From positions 1-58,708 of the forward strand of contig CAKUDB010000016.1 of NCBI GenBank assembly GCA_934644775.1: DNA of 58,708 nucleotides. The letters run 5' to 3'. A program made the position numbers and the translations under genes. Source of the stretch: an uncultured bacterium (GTDB lineage: Bacteria; Vulcanimicrobiota; Xenobia; Xenobiales; Xenobiaceae). Shown in pieces: positions 6,462 to 15,873 of this stretch (the first letter of the stretch is position 1; each line of letters begins with the position of its first letter). The notes beneath the pieces are model-generated. The model was not told the DNA's origin, searched no databases, and saw only the letters and a program-made list of their open reading frames with translations.

Positions 6462-8828
6462 ATGAGAGTTCCTTTTTGTTGGTTAAAAGATTACGTAGAA
6501 TTACATGAATCTGCCGAAGAAGTGGCCGAAATTTTGCAATCTGTAGGGGTACCGGTCGAAAATATTGAGTATGAGGGGGCTCAGGTAAGTAATGTGGTGA
6601 CATGTCGCATTGACAAGATTGAGTCCCATCCCGATGCCGAGCGTCTGCGCGTATGCTCTGTAAATATTGGTACTTCTACTATCCAAATAGTTACTGCAGC
6701 TACCAATGTTTATGAGGGTATGATTACTGCTGTAGCTTTGCACGGCTCCGTTTTAGCTGACGGCACTAAGATAAAAAAAGGCAAGTTGCGCGGCGTCGTT
6801 TCCGAAGGCATGTTCTGTGGTGCTGAAGAGGTGGGGCTCAATATCGAGTTCCTTCCTCAAGAAAAGCGTGTCGACGGTGTGTTAGATCTCGACAGCAATA
6901 CCGAAATTGGTATTCCTATTCAGAAGGCTCTTCCCATCATTGAAGCGGTTTTGATCGTTGAATCTTTTGCCAATCGTGCCGATCAGCTCAGTATTTTGGG
7001 CGTAGCTCGTGAATTGGCCGCTAAATTGGGCCGTCCTTTGCTCTTGCCTCCTACTATGCAAGATTTTAAGCCGGAAGTGATCAACGCTGAGGGGGAAGAT
7101 TTAGTTACTATTGAAGATTACCAAGCTTGTCCTCGCTTTATGGCTCGCTTAATTGACGATGTCAAAATTGCTCCTTCTCCTACTTGGCTGGCCCACCGCC
7201 TTGAATTGGCTGGTATGCGTCCTATCAACAATGTTGTAGATATTACTAATTATGTAATGCTTGAGACTGGGCAGCCCTTACATGCTTACGATCGTCGCCA
7301 CTTGACTGGCGGACGTATCATTGTCCGTAAGGCTAAGGCTGATGAGACTCTGACTACTTTGGACGGAACTGAGCAAAAGTTGCCTGCCACCGCTATTGTT
7401 ATTGCCGACGCAGAAAAAGGTATCGGTATTGCTGGCGTAATGGGCGGATTGAATACCGAAGTGGAAGATGATACTACCCAATTGCTTTTAGAGTCGGCCG
7501 CTTTCGATAATGGTGACGTACGTCGTACTTCTTTGCGTTTAGGTTTACGTACCGAGTCCTCCAAGCGTTTTGAAAAAGGTATCGATATTGAGCGAGTTAT
7601 CTTTGGCAGTCAGCGCGCCGCTTACTTACTGGGTGAATTGGCCGGCCAGGTTCAGTCCAAGATCGTCGTTAAGAGCATCGCTGCTCCTAAGCCTAACGTC
7701 ATTACTTTGCGCTTACACACTATTAAGCGCGTTTTGGGTATCGAATTTCCCCTTGAGCAAATTAGCCAAATTCTTAAATCGTTGGAATTTGGAGTGGAAG
7801 TTATCGATGATACGTCCTTAAAAGTGACTGTACCTAGTTTCCGTATCGATATTCCTGAAGAAATAGACTTGGTGGAAGAGATCGCTCGCCATGCTGGCTA
7901 CGATAACTTGCCCAATACTGTGCCTGAAGTTAGTCAAGGCAGCGTAGTTTTCCATAACGACGCCAACGAAGAATTTTTCCGCGATATGGCTGTGCGTTTA
8001 GGCTTAAGTGAAATTATTACTCCTTCCTTATGTAGTCTCGATATGATGAAGAAATATCGTATCGAGGACGACGCCGCTCAGATTATAAATCCTTTGAGCG
8101 AAGATCAGCGCGTATTGCGTACCCGTCTCTTCCCCTTTATGACTAATGTGATTATTCGCAATTTGCGTTTGCGCAATAATAATTTGCGTTTATTCGAAAT
8201 TAGCCATATTTATGAAAAAGATGGCGACGGTATCAAAGAACCTATGCGCTTGGGTATCGCCTTAAGCTTCGAAGGGGCCGATTTCTTTAATGTTAAAGGT
8301 ATTGTAGAATACTTGGCCGCCGCTTTAGGCGTAGAGCTTACTTACAAGAGTGCCGAATTACCTTGGGTCCATTCTGGTTGTTGCGCTTCCCTGTACTTGG
8401 ACAAAAGAGAAGTAGGCTGGATTGGCGCTATTCACCCTGTTTTGGCTAAAGAGCTTGATATTGAGCAACCGCTTATTTGGGCTGAACTCGATATTGACTC
8501 TTTAGGAGCAGCTAAAAAACTTTCTCAGTATGTAAAGGCTTCTCGCTATCCTTCCGTAGAGCGCGACTTGGCTTTGGTTATGGCTGAAAATATTACTGCC
8601 GGTGAAGTTTGTGCCCGCTTTAAGCAAGTTGGCGGCGCTTTGGTTTCTAAGGTAGAGTGCTTCGACGTTTATACTGGCTCGCATATTGCCGCTGGTTTCA
8701 AGAGTATGGCTTTCCGCTTTACTTTGCAATCTATGGACAAGACTCTTACCGACGACGATATTTCTAAGCTTATGAGCAAGATGCAAAAGATCGCCGAGCG
8801 TGAGTTTAAAGCTAGCATTCGCGAGTAG
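6462..8828 (+). CDS. pheT: phenylalanine--tRNA ligase beta subunit
   Basis: 788 residues, full length. It has an N-terminal EMAP/OB tRNA-binding domain (about 40-150, VVTCRIDKIESHPDAERL), B3/B4 editing domain (about 205-380), B5 domain (about 400-475), catalytic-like core with motifs such as NPLSEDQRVLRTRLFP, and the C-terminal anticodon-binding FDX-ACB domain (about 695-788, YPSVERDLALVM). GAGG precedes the ATG. It forms an operon with pheS, and a terminator follows at 8903. Confidence 0.97.
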   Translation: MRVPFCWLKDYVELHESAEEVAEILQSVGVPVENIEYEGAQVSNVVTCRIDKIESHPDAERLRVCSVNIGTSTIQIVTAATNVYEGMITAVALHGSVLADGTKIKKGKLRGVVSEGMFCGAEEVGLNIEFLPQEKRVDGVLDLDSNTEIGIPIQKALPIIEAVLIVESFANRADQLSILGVARELAAKLGRPLLLPPTMQDFKPEVINAEGEDLVTIEDYQACPRFMARLIDDVKIAPSPTWLAHRLELAGMRPINNVVDITNYVMLETGQPLHAYDRRHLTGGRIIVRKAKADETLTTLDGTEQKLPATAIVIADAEKGIGIAGVMGGLNTEVEDDTTQLLLESAAFDNGDVRRTSLRLGLRTESSKRFEKGIDIERVIFGSQRAAYLLGELAGQVQSKIVVKSIAAPKPNVITLRLHTIKRVLGIEFPLEQISQILKSLEFGVEVIDDTSLKVTVPSFRIDIPEEIDLVEEIARHAGYDNLPNTVPEVSQGSVVFHNDANEEFFRDMAVRLGLSEIITPSLCSLDMMKKYRIEDDAAQIINPLSEDQRVLRTRLFPFMTNVIIRNLRLRNNNLRLFEISHIYEKDGDGIKEPMRLGIALSFEGADFFNVKGIVEYLAAALGVELTYKSAELPWVHSGCCASLYLDKREVGWIGAIHPVLAKELDIEQPLIWAELDIDSLGAAKKLSQYVKASRYPSVERDLALVMAENITAGEVCARFKQVGGALVSKVECFDVYTGSHIAAGFKSMAFRFTLQSMDKTLTDDDISKLMSKMQKIAEREFKASIRE

Positions 8829-8902
8829 TTGGCTGAGATTGGACTTTTTTAGTCGGTTATTTTGGCTAATAACAAGTAAAAGAGTCCGCTACTTCGGGAG
8901 TA

Positions 8903-8944
8903 GGGCAGAGCCTGCCTAAAGAGGAGGGGTTCTGCCCTTTTTTT
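8903..8944 (+). terminator. terminator of pheST
   Basis: GGGCAGA (8903-8909) pairs with TCTGCCC (8931-8937), and seven T follow. It lies 74 bases after the pheT stop. Confidence 0.85.
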
Positions 8945-9019
8945 AGTCTAGTAAAAAAATCCGAAAAGTGGTGAATAAGAATAATAATTGGCGGTAGGCC
9001 AACAAGAGAGGGCGAGTAG

Positions 9020-9988
9020 TTGTCAACGATAATGAGCAAAAAATCTGCTTTTATATGGGGTGGCCTTTTATTGGCGCTGCTTTTTTTATGCAATGGTGTT
9101 TGGGCTTTACCTGGAGCCAAAGATTGGAAAAGTTGGGCCCATTCCGATGGGGAGATGCTCCAGTTATTAGAAAAGCAACATAATGAAGTTATTCGCAGCG
9201 GCCAAATTATTAAAGATTTTTCTCAGGGCCGTTTAAGCCAAGTTGCAGCTACCCAAAATTTGGAAAAAATATCTGCTGCGGCTTCTAGCCATTTTAGCCG
9301 TTTTTTGAGAATAGAATTTCCTAGCGATCAAAACTTAAAAGCTTGCGCCACTGATCTTATGCGTTCTCAGCTTAAGCAAATAAAAGCTGCCTCTGGGGTG
9401 CTTAAGAGAGAGAAGATTGAGCGCTTAGATCTATTGGCTTTACAAAGTGGTGAAGCTAGCGTCTATCGCTCTCAAAACCGTTATTTTAGGGCTCGTCATA
9501 ACTCTGTACGTTTATTAGTTCAGAATATGAAAGCTGCCCAGCAGCAGGAAAAAGAGAAAAAAGGCTTGGCCAAGACGGCTGCTCCTGGAGCTCTACTCCT
9601 CAATTATTATCAATACCAACTTAATTTAATTAGTTGGCAACTTGAAGAATTAAATTGCGCCGAGAATTTGACCTCTGCTTTAAATAATTTGTCGCAAGGT
9701 AATAAGGCTAACTCTTCTGCTATTGTCAACCAAGTTAAAAAATTGGCAAAAAAGTGTGCCCAAAGTCCTGTTCCTCTCGGAATGGAAAAATTAAAAGAGG
9801 CCTATAGTCAAGAATTAGACAGTTTTTATCGCTTTGCCGAAGCGATTGCCCTTATTGAGGCGGATAAAAGTCAAGATTCCCTCAGTCGTTTATATCGCTG
9901 CAGCGCCAATTTGCAGAAACGTAGTCGCGAATTTGAAAAAATCAATATCACCGTTTGGCAAGATTGTTTTGAAGACAGTAAAAAATAA
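9020..9988 (+). CDS. exported helical protein of unknown function
   Basis: About 322 residues with a signal peptide (hydrophobic run in the first 30 residues, cut near GVWA-LPG). The mature part is almost wholly helical, rich in Lys, Gln, Leu and Ser, with a few Cys (LNCAENL, AKKCAQS, YRCSANL, WQDCFED) that could form periplasmic disulfides. No family recognised. Start choice: TTG at 9020 has a GAGAGG-type site seven bases upstream; the ATG at 9032 has none but would also leave an intact signal peptide, so the true start may be 9032. The proline-rich membrane protein follows after 22 bases and is probably co-transcribed. Confidence 0.65.
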   Translation: MSTIMSKKSAFIWGGLLLALLFLCNGVWALPGAKDWKSWAHSDGEMLQLLEKQHNEVIRSGQIIKDFSQGRLSQVAATQNLEKISAAASSHFSRFLRIEFPSDQNLKACATDLMRSQLKQIKAASGVLKREKIERLDLLALQSGEASVYRSQNRYFRARHNSVRLLVQNMKAAQQQEKEKKGLAKTAAPGALLLNYYQYQLNLISWQLEELNCAENLTSALNNLSQGNKANSSAIVNQVKKLAKKCAQSPVPLGMEKLKEAYSQELDSFYRFAEAIALIEADKSQDSLSRLYRCSANLQKRSREFEKINITVWQDCFEDSKK

Positions 9989-10010
9989 TTAAGATGCAGT
10001 TAATGATAAA

Positions 10011-12326
10011 ATGAAGGAGCAGGCTAAAAAAAGCGTGAGTAAAGAGCAATATACAGGCAACAGCGCCAATAACAACAACGCTTGTTATGATGAACAAGTT
10101 CCCGTCGGTTTTGACTTAAATAAAACGCGGTTTATGCCCGCTGATGAGGCGCAGCGCCCACCTGCTCCCGGCTATGGCCAACCTGCTCCCGGTTACGGCC
10201 AACCTGCTCCCGGTTACGGCCAACCTGCTCCCGGTTACGGCCAACCTGCTCCCGGCTACGGTCAGCCAGCTCCCGGCTACGGTCAGCCAGCTCCCGGCTA
10301 CGGTCAGCCAGCTCCCGGCTATGGCCAACCTGCGCCTGGCTACGGTCAGCCAGCTCCCGGCTATGGCCAACCTGCTCCCGGTTACGGTCAGCCTGCTCCC
10401 GGCTATGGCCCACCTGCTCCCGGTTACGGCCAACCTGCTCCCGGTTATGGCCAACCTGCGCCTGGCTATGGCCCACCTGCTCCCGGCTATGGCCAGCCAG
10501 CTCCCGGCTATGGCCAACTTGCGCCTGGCTACGGTCAGCCAGCTCCCGGCTATGGCCAACCTGCTCCCGGTTACGGCCAGCCTGTGCCCGGTTACGGTCA
10601 GCCTGTGCCTGGCTATGGCCAGCAGCCGTACTACAACAGGCCCCATGCTACGGCTGGGCAAGGGCCGCTCGATTTAAGCTTTAAACAGGCTGGCCCTAAG
10701 TTTGGCCAAGATTTGGTGGCCGCCAATTCTTCTAAAATGGTTGCTCAGGCAGCAGCCGTGGCTGATAGTTTAATTGGCGGCGGTGCTAGTGCATCTGGCC
10801 AAACTAATGCTCAGGCTGCCCCTAGTAGGCAGGCTGGCCGTACACCAGCGGCTGCCCAAGTTCCTGTGGGGGCTGGCCGCCAAGCGCCTGTCCGCGCCGA
10901 GCAGGATAAGAGTGCTCCTAGGCTCGGCGCGGAAGCTAAGGTGGCTGCTTCACCTTTGCCAGAAACAGCCGAGCAGCAAACTATTGTGGGCCAGGCCCCT
11001 GCCCCAGGGCAGCCGCTGCCTAAAGGCGCTGCTCCTAGCGCAGAGCAGGCTGGCCAGCCCGCGCCTGAGCGGCGGCCCGTCGCTCCTAGCGGGCCGCCGC
11101 GTCCGGGCATGCCGCCTTCTCCAGGGCAGCCCCCGCAGCCTTTGCCCGCTCCGGGTGCGCCGGGGGCGGCTGGGCCCAGAGGGCCTGAAGCTGCGCCTAT
11201 GGGACAAGGCCCTAACCCTTCTCGTGGCTCCGTTCCGGGAGCGCCAGTTCCTCCTATGCCAGGCGCACCTATCCAAGGGCAGGGGCAGCCTTTGGTGGGC
11301 GGCTCGCCTAACTACCGGGGGCCGCTTAGTGGGCCGTTCTCTATCGAGCTGGGCGACGGCTCCGATGCGGCCCCCGGAGCAGGCTTGGGCTCTGCGTTGA
11401 GTCGTGGCAGCGCAGCCCCAGAAAAGAGTGCTTCGGCGGAGTGGGGCAGCGCTATGTCGGCTAAATATGGCCGCCAAGCACCGCTTTTGGAAGGCGGTAG
11501 CAATGTGCTTCCGCCGGAGAGCAAAGGTAAGCGCAAAGAGACGGATGGAGCCATTCCCAAGGTTACTTGGGTTTTGGTAGCAGGTATTGTCTTTTTGGCT
11601 ATAGCCGTATTTTTGCTTATGGAAAATCACCAAGCTGTGGTTGGGGAAAATATGCCTCAAGCCAAAGAACAACAGCAATACGAAATTCCGCCTGCCTTAA
11701 TGGAAGAATATACTTCCAAAGATCCGGTTAGCAAGCAAGCTGTGCCTAATAATTCTCCCTATAGGTTGACAGTTTACGGTACGACCTTTGTCTTTGAAAG
11801 TGAAGAAAATATGCGTGCTTTTGCCGATAATCCTACCAAGTACGTTAAGCCGCGCATAAAATTGAAAATTAATAAAGGCGGTAGTACTGATGGCCAGACT
11901 CAAATCAATATCGTGGGCCCGGACGGAAGACCTATTGTGGAAGGTGTAACTGACGGCACCTCTTTACCTCAAGGCAGCGAATCTGACGAACCTGTGGTAG
12001 AGAGTATACCCGAAGGTAACACTAATGGCGGTGACAGCGATTTTAATATTCCGCTGAGCCCTAAAAATGGAGGTGCTAATGCTCCAACCAACGTATCTGG
12101 GCCCGAGGCCAATACCCAAGCACCTGCTGCCGAAAGCAATGAGGCCGCGCCCACTCCTGGCAGCGAAAATAGCGGCATGAGTGCTGTTCCGCCAGCAGAA
12201 GGTAACTCTTCTTTATACGGAGAGGTGCCGCCGCCGGAAAGCCAAACTGCACCTTCAGCTAACGCGCCGGAGGCTGATAGTAACGCCAACATTACCGATG
12301 AAGAGGTAGTTCCGCCTGGTTATTAG
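10011..12326 (+). CDS. proline-rich repeat membrane protein with C-terminal YHS-like domain
   Basis: 771 residues. A short polar head is followed by 22 tandem heptads of the type PAPGYGQ (residues about 51-204), then a Pro/Gly/Ala-rich disordered region to about residue 500, one transmembrane helix (about 522-543, VTWVLVAGIVFLAIAVFLL), and a small domain at about 570-618 that matches the YHS pattern: KDPVSKQAVP, YGTTFVFESEENMRAFADNPTKY. YHS domains usually have DPVC and a Cys after the aromatic pair; here both are replaced (DPVS, FES), so metal binding is probably lost. The tail is again low complexity. By topology the repeats would be cytoplasmic and the YHS-like domain outside. Function unknown. 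Confidence 0.6.
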   Translation: MKEQAKKSVSKEQYTGNSANNNNACYDEQVPVGFDLNKTRFMPADEAQRPPAPGYGQPAPGYGQPAPGYGQPAPGYGQPAPGYGQPAPGYGQPAPGYGQPAPGYGQPAPGYGQPAPGYGQPAPGYGQPAPGYGPPAPGYGQPAPGYGQPAPGYGPPAPGYGQPAPGYGQLAPGYGQPAPGYGQPAPGYGQPVPGYGQPVPGYGQQPYYNRPHATAGQGPLDLSFKQAGPKFGQDLVAANSSKMVAQAAAVADSLIGGGASASGQTNAQAAPSRQAGRTPAAAQVPVGAGRQAPVRAEQDKSAPRLGAEAKVAASPLPETAEQQTIVGQAPAPGQPLPKGAAPSAEQAGQPAPERRPVAPSGPPRPGMPPSPGQPPQPLPAPGAPGAAGPRGPEAAPMGQGPNPSRGSVPGAPVPPMPGAPIQGQGQPLVGGSPNYRGPLSGPFSIELGDGSDAAPGAGLGSALSRGSAAPEKSASAEWGSAMSAKYGRQAPLLEGGSNVLPPESKGKRKETDGAIPKVTWVLVAGIVFLAIAVFLLMENHQAVVGENMPQAKEQQQYEIPPALMEEYTSKDPVSKQAVPNNSPYRLTVYGTTFVFESEENMRAFADNPTKYVKPRIKLKINKGGSTDGQTQINIVGPDGRPIVEGVTDGTSLPQGSESDEPVVESIPEGNTNGGDSDFNIPLSPKNGGANAPTNVSGPEANTQAPAAESNEAAPTPGSENSGMSAVPPAEGNSSLYGEVPPPESQTAPSANAPEADSNANITDEEVVPPGY
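10161..10622 (+). repeat. 22 tandem 21-bp repeats coding for PAPGYGQ heptads
   Basis: 462 bases, exactly 22 x 21, each unit a variant of CCTGCTCCCGGCTATGGCCA plus one base. Variants cluster (GGC TAC vs GGT TAC; GGC CCA replacing GGC CAA), as expected from slippage and unequal exchange. All units stay in frame. Long open frames on the other strand and frame here are by-products of the 21-bp period. Confidence 0.95.
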
Positions 12327-12429
12327 GTGACTGAAAAGGTGACTGAAAAAATAACTGAAAAATTCCGAAAAATTGGCAAAAAGAAGTATTGAAGGTGACT
12401 GAAAAGGTGACTGAAAAGGTGACTGAAAA
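12326..12429 (+). repeat. five copies of GGTGACTGAAAA (reads VTEK) before the AlbA_2 gene
   Basis: Exact 12-mers at 12326, 12338, 12394, 12406 and 12418, with a variant ATAACTGAAAAA at 12350. Read as codons each gives Val-Thr-Glu-Lys; the first cluster continues in the frame of the preceding gene just beyond its TAG stop, and the second cluster is in another frame. A single related copy, GGTGACCGAAAA, lies after the AlbA_2 gene at 13898. VTEK-type repeats are known inside COG2865 proteins, so this may be a fragment of such a gene, or a set of binding sites. Confidence 0.75.
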
Positions 12430-12510
12430 CATAAAAATTGCAAGGAATAGTTCATTGACGCACAGCTTTTAAAGCGCTTCTGTTAAAGATGTCTATTGGA
12501 GAATATAAAA

Positions 12511-13884
12511 ATGCCAGAGCAACAAAATATTGAGTGGAAGGCGAAATGGGACGATAAATATTTAGAATGGATCTGTGGTTTCGCTAATGCTCAGGGAGGG
12601 AAAATATATATAGGTTGTGATGATGACGGTCAAGTTATTGGTGTAGTTAACTCTGCCAAACTTTTAGAAGATATACCCAATAAAGTGCGAGACGCTATGG
12701 GGATTATTGTTGGAGTAAATCTTATAAGAGATAACGATGGTGTTGACTATCTAGAAATAGACGTTCCTGCTTATCCTATAGGAATTTCTTGTAAGGGCAT
12801 CTATTACTATAGAAGCGGGAGTACAAAACAAATTCTCAGCGGGCCTGCTTTAGAGACCTTTTTGCTACGCAAGCGTGGGGCTACATGGGATAACCTTCCT
12901 TTACCGGTTTTTTCTATCGATGATATATATGATGATGCTGTCGAACTCTTTAAAAATAGAGCTTTGCAAAAAGGCCGAGTTGATGCCAGTATGCTCAGTG
13001 AATCTAATGTGACTTTATTAAATAAGTTACATCTTGTTAATGGTGATTATTTAACTAATGCTGCTATGTTGCTTTTTAGTAAAGATCCTGAGCGTTGGCA
13101 ACTTGGTGCGTATATAAAAGTTGGATATTTTTCGAATAATGCTGATTTATTGTATCAAGATGAAGTTCATGGTCCGTTATTAGAACAAGTAGATAAAGTA
13201 GTCGAACTAATAAAGGCTAAGTACATCAGAGCAAAGATATTTTATCATGGGGTACAAAGAGTTGAACGTTATTTCGTTCCGGAAGAAGCTTTGCGTGAAG
13301 CAATTTTAAATGCCATTTGTCATAAGTCTTATCAGTCTGGTATACCTATTCAAATAAGCGTATATGAAGACAAACTATATATAGCTAATTGTGGATGTTT
13401 GCCAGATACTTGGACTGTTGAAAATTTAATGAACAAGCATGCGTCTATCCCTTATAATCCAAGTTTAGCCCATGTTTTTTATTTAGCTGGGCTTATTGAA
13501 AGCTGGGGACGCGGCATTGAAAAAATTTGTTCTTCATGTAAAAGTGAAGGCATAAAGTTGCCCAAATACACTATAAATCCCGCTGATATAATGATTGAGT
13601 TTTCTGCATCTGAAAAGCAGATAGTGCGTATGCACAACTCTAGAAAAGTAACGGACAATAAGATAAACAAAAGTATAACTGGTCAACTATCTGAAAGAGA
13701 ATTGCAAGTTTTGGCTTTGATCTTGGAAAATCCTAAATATACTATGGCTCAACTTTCTCAAAAAATGAACATTAGTCGTAAAACAGTAGCTAGTTATCAA
13801 AAAAAATTAAAAGATATGAAGATAATAGAAAGGGTCGGCTCGGCTAGAAATGGATATTGGAAAATTTTAGTTGATAATGTATGA
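12511..13884 (+). CDS. AlbA_2 / COG2865-type ATP-binding transcriptional regulator-like protein
   Basis: About 457 residues. The N-terminal AlbA_2 (Schlafen-type) domain starts NIEWKAKWDDKYLEWICGFA and includes FANAQGGKIYIGCDDDG. The middle has a GHKL-like ATP-binding half (EALREAILNAICHKSY, with SWGRGIEKI near the end), and the C-terminus (about 395-457) is a winged helix (MAQLSQKMNISRKTVASYQKK). Proteins of this layout are annotated as putative transcriptional regulators or RecG-like, mostly without experimental proof. Start ATG 12511 has GGAG nine bases before; a TTG at 12496 is in frame but overlaps that site. Repeats that read VTEK flank it, and a bidirectional terminator follows. It is a common accessory gene and may be mobile. 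Confidence 0.8.
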   Translation: MPEQQNIEWKAKWDDKYLEWICGFANAQGGKIYIGCDDDGQVIGVVNSAKLLEDIPNKVRDAMGIIVGVNLIRDNDGVDYLEIDVPAYPIGISCKGIYYYRSGSTKQILSGPALETFLLRKRGATWDNLPLPVFSIDDIYDDAVELFKNRALQKGRVDASMLSESNVTLLNKLHLVNGDYLTNAAMLLFSKDPERWQLGAYIKVGYFSNNADLLYQDEVHGPLLEQVDKVVELIKAKYIRAKIFYHGVQRVERYFVPEEALREAILNAICHKSYQSGIPIQISVYEDKLYIANCGCLPDTWTVENLMNKHASIPYNPSLAHVFYLAGLIESWGRGIEKICSSCKSEGIKLPKYTINPADIMIEFSASEKQIVRMHNSRKVTDNKINKSITGQLSERELQVLALILENPKYTMAQLSQKMNISRKTVASYQKKLKDMKIIERVGSARNGYWKILVDNV

Positions 13885-13906
13885 GGTTATTTAAAATGGT
13901 GACCGA

Positions 13907-13947
13907 AAAAAATGCTCCGTAAGCATAAAATCTTATGGAGCATTTTT
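13907..13947. terminator. bidirectional terminator after the AlbA_2 gene
   Basis: AAAAATGCTCCGTAAG (13908-13923) pairs with CTTATGGAGCATTTTT (13932-13947), with A and T runs on both sides. It serves the plus-strand AlbA_2 gene and the minus-strand lipoprotein gene. Its arms resemble the terminator at 16040-16080. Confidence 0.85.
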
Positions 13948-13994
13948 AGCTGTCAGGCGTTAGGGCTGCTCAGTTTGCAGCTACTGCAATTAAT

Positions 13995-15746
13995 TTAGGG
14001 TTGAGTTGTTGCAGGATTTATAGAAAAACTTCCCACTGTATAGAACTCCTTGAGCAAGGCAAAACCAGCTTCATTTGCATTCAAAAGGAAACTATATTGC
14101 TCAGAAAGATCTTCAATACAAGCGATATGATAAAACGGGGCACCTTTGTCGTGCTTAACTTCGATACCTTGGACTGCTTCGCCAGATAAACTATCTATAG
14201 AGTAAGTGTTTGGATAGTAAGCTATAGCTTCTGGAATTTCGAATGGCTCTGAATAATAGTATACTTCTTTGTGTGGATAGATACCGCTATCAATTGACAC
14301 CGATTCACTACACAAACTCATGAGTAAGTATAAATCGACTCGATCACCACTTTTGAAATCATAAGTGTTATACTCGATGTAACTTCCATTATCATTTTTG
14401 AAGCCATATACTACTTCTGGCTCGTTATAAATAGCACAAACATTTATAGGATCACTAACAAATTCTTTGTCGACTTTATTTTTAGCATTGGGCTTAAAAG
14501 TAGCTCTTACAGAGAAAGAAACTATTTTTTCATTTTTACTACATTCAGCGAAAATAGTGGCAAAACCTGGATAAGTCTCATCTCCATGGAAATGGTTTTC
14601 TCTGCTTTCTACCTTAATAGCATTTCCACTTAATGGATTTCCGCTGCGATCTGTCACAGTGTACTCTATATCGTAGAGAGCCACATCAGGAATATCTCCC
14701 TTGCCTTCGTGATTGGGATAATCTACGCTTATTTTGATGGGTAGTTCACGTACCGCAGCGTAGCCTTTTATCCAGCCAGTATCAACACGAGAAGAATCGA
14801 AAAATCCTGTCTCAATCACTTTTTTGTTACAAGCATAGTCAGCTTTATCGGTCTTTAAAGGACATACGATCATATATTCGCCGTCGTTATGCAAGTTCGT
14901 ACTAAGATGATCATATTGGAGATCGCATATATCTGGGCCGACAGTTACCTTTTCTAAAACACGATCTGTTACAAAAATAGGGTTGGTGCTGAGCTTTTGT
15001 TCTCCGTCAATGGTTTTGAAATTGACAGAAGCGACGCTGCCATCATAGGTAGTGTACTCCTTGCCATAGTAGCGACCAATAATATCGCTGTTGCCTTTGG
15101 TCTCGAAGTATTTATTGTCGATCTTGACTTCAATTAAGCCAGTTAAATCGATATCGGGTTGACCAGTAACGCCGGGGACGTAATCCTTGGGAATTGCGCC
15201 TACGTGTAAGTCGGTGTAATCGCCTTTTTTGATAAGCTCAGCGGAAGCGTCAAAAGTGTAATTGGCGCCTTGAGCGTTGTATAGTAAGCTGGGAATGACA
15301 GCAACGGTGTCAGTCCAGTCTAATTTGCCGCATTGCAAAGCAGCTATTTCATCATTGTCGTTATAGTAAACAGCCACCACTTCAGTAGAAACTGTGGGTA
15401 CGCCTTCAATAGTTATAGTCGTGGTTTTTGTGTCTACGCGACCGTCTTTAGCCTCAGCTTTGCCCAATTTTTTGCTACTGTTGGTTGGGGTTATTTGCTG
15501 GCTAGTTAACTTTACTTGCTTGCCGTCTTTATCGGTAAAGAGATACTCGGCATTCGTAATGTTGTTGGCAGCTATAATTTCCTGAGCTTTACTATCTAAC
15601 TGAACGGTAACAGGGCCTGCTGTCTTACTGTTCACTGAAGAAGAAGAAGGGGTAGTATCGCCACTGTCGCCGCAGCCTATAGCGCACATAGTGACGCTTA
15701 AAGCCAAACTACCTAAGAGAATGGCAGCGTAATTGAAACGTTTCAT
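13995..15746 (-). CDS. large surface or periplasmic lipoprotein of unknown function
   Basis: 583 residues beginning with a type II signal peptide: MKRFNYAAIL, hydrophobic run, lipobox AIGC at about residue 25, then a Ser-rich linker. The rest is beta-rich, with many Asp, Asn, Tyr and Thr and short strands (YEYTVTDRSGNPLSGNAI-like), resembling tandem immunoglobulin-like or carbohydrate-recognition folds, though no family can be named. An ATG at 15746 follows GGAG eight bases before. Upstream is an unusual leader with an intrinsic terminator directly before the ribosome site (15768-15796), so expression may be switched by attenuation. Confidence 0.65.
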   Translation of the reverse strand: MKRFNYAAILLGSLALSVTMCAIGCGDSGDTTPSSSSVNSKTAGPVTVQLDSKAQEIIAANNITNAEYLFTDKDGKQVKLTSQQITPTNSSKKLGKAEAKDGRVDTKTTTITIEGVPTVSTEVVAVYYNDNDEIAALQCGKLDWTDTVAVIPSLLYNAQGANYTFDASAELIKKGDYTDLHVGAIPKDYVPGVTGQPDIDLTGLIEVKIDNKYFETKGNSDIIGRYYGKEYTTYDGSVASVNFKTIDGEQKLSTNPIFVTDRVLEKVTVGPDICDLQYDHLSTNLHNDGEYMIVCPLKTDKADYACNKKVIETGFFDSSRVDTGWIKGYAAVRELPIKISVDYPNHEGKGDIPDVALYDIEYTVTDRSGNPLSGNAIKVESRENHFHGDETYPGFATIFAECSKNEKIVSFSVRATFKPNAKNKVDKEFVSDPINVCAIYNEPEVVYGFKNDNGSYIEYNTYDFKSGDRVDLYLLMSLCSESVSIDSGIYPHKEVYYYSEPFEIPEAIAYYPNTYSIDSLSGEAVQGIEVKHDKGAPFYHIACIEDLSEQYSFLLNANEAGFALLKEFYTVGSFSINPATTQP

Positions 15747-15767
15747 ACGTATGCTCCTTTGTTTAAC

Positions 15768-15796
15768 AAAAAAAAAGATCCGTCTTTAAAGGCGGA
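15768..15796 (-). terminator. leader terminator (possible attenuator) before the lipoprotein gene
   Basis: Read on the minus strand: TCCGCCTTTAAAGACGGA forms a stem, followed by a C-free run of nine T, then only about 20 bases to the lipoprotein ATG with its GGAG. A terminator inside a 5' leader is typical of riboswitches, attenuators or a small RNA gene. Upstream RNA (15797-15867) can form three short hairpins (CTAC/GTAG, GCTA/TAGC, GAGA/TCTC). I do not recognise an aptamer class. Confidence 0.6.
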
Positions 15797-15873
15797 CCCA
15801 AACCCAAAAACAAAGAGAACACAATCTCATGCTACTAAATAGCTGTAACTACAAGCCGAAACCGTAGTACCCT

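Noticed and set aside
10116..10677. Long reverse and alternate-frame open frames over the heptad repeats
   Set aside because: They result from the 21-bp period, which removes stops in all frames. The plus-strand frame has a start, transmembrane helix and normal C-terminus.
12326..12429. CRISPR or iteron origin
   Set aside because: Twelve-base units without spacers, a coding reading VTEK, and no replication gene.
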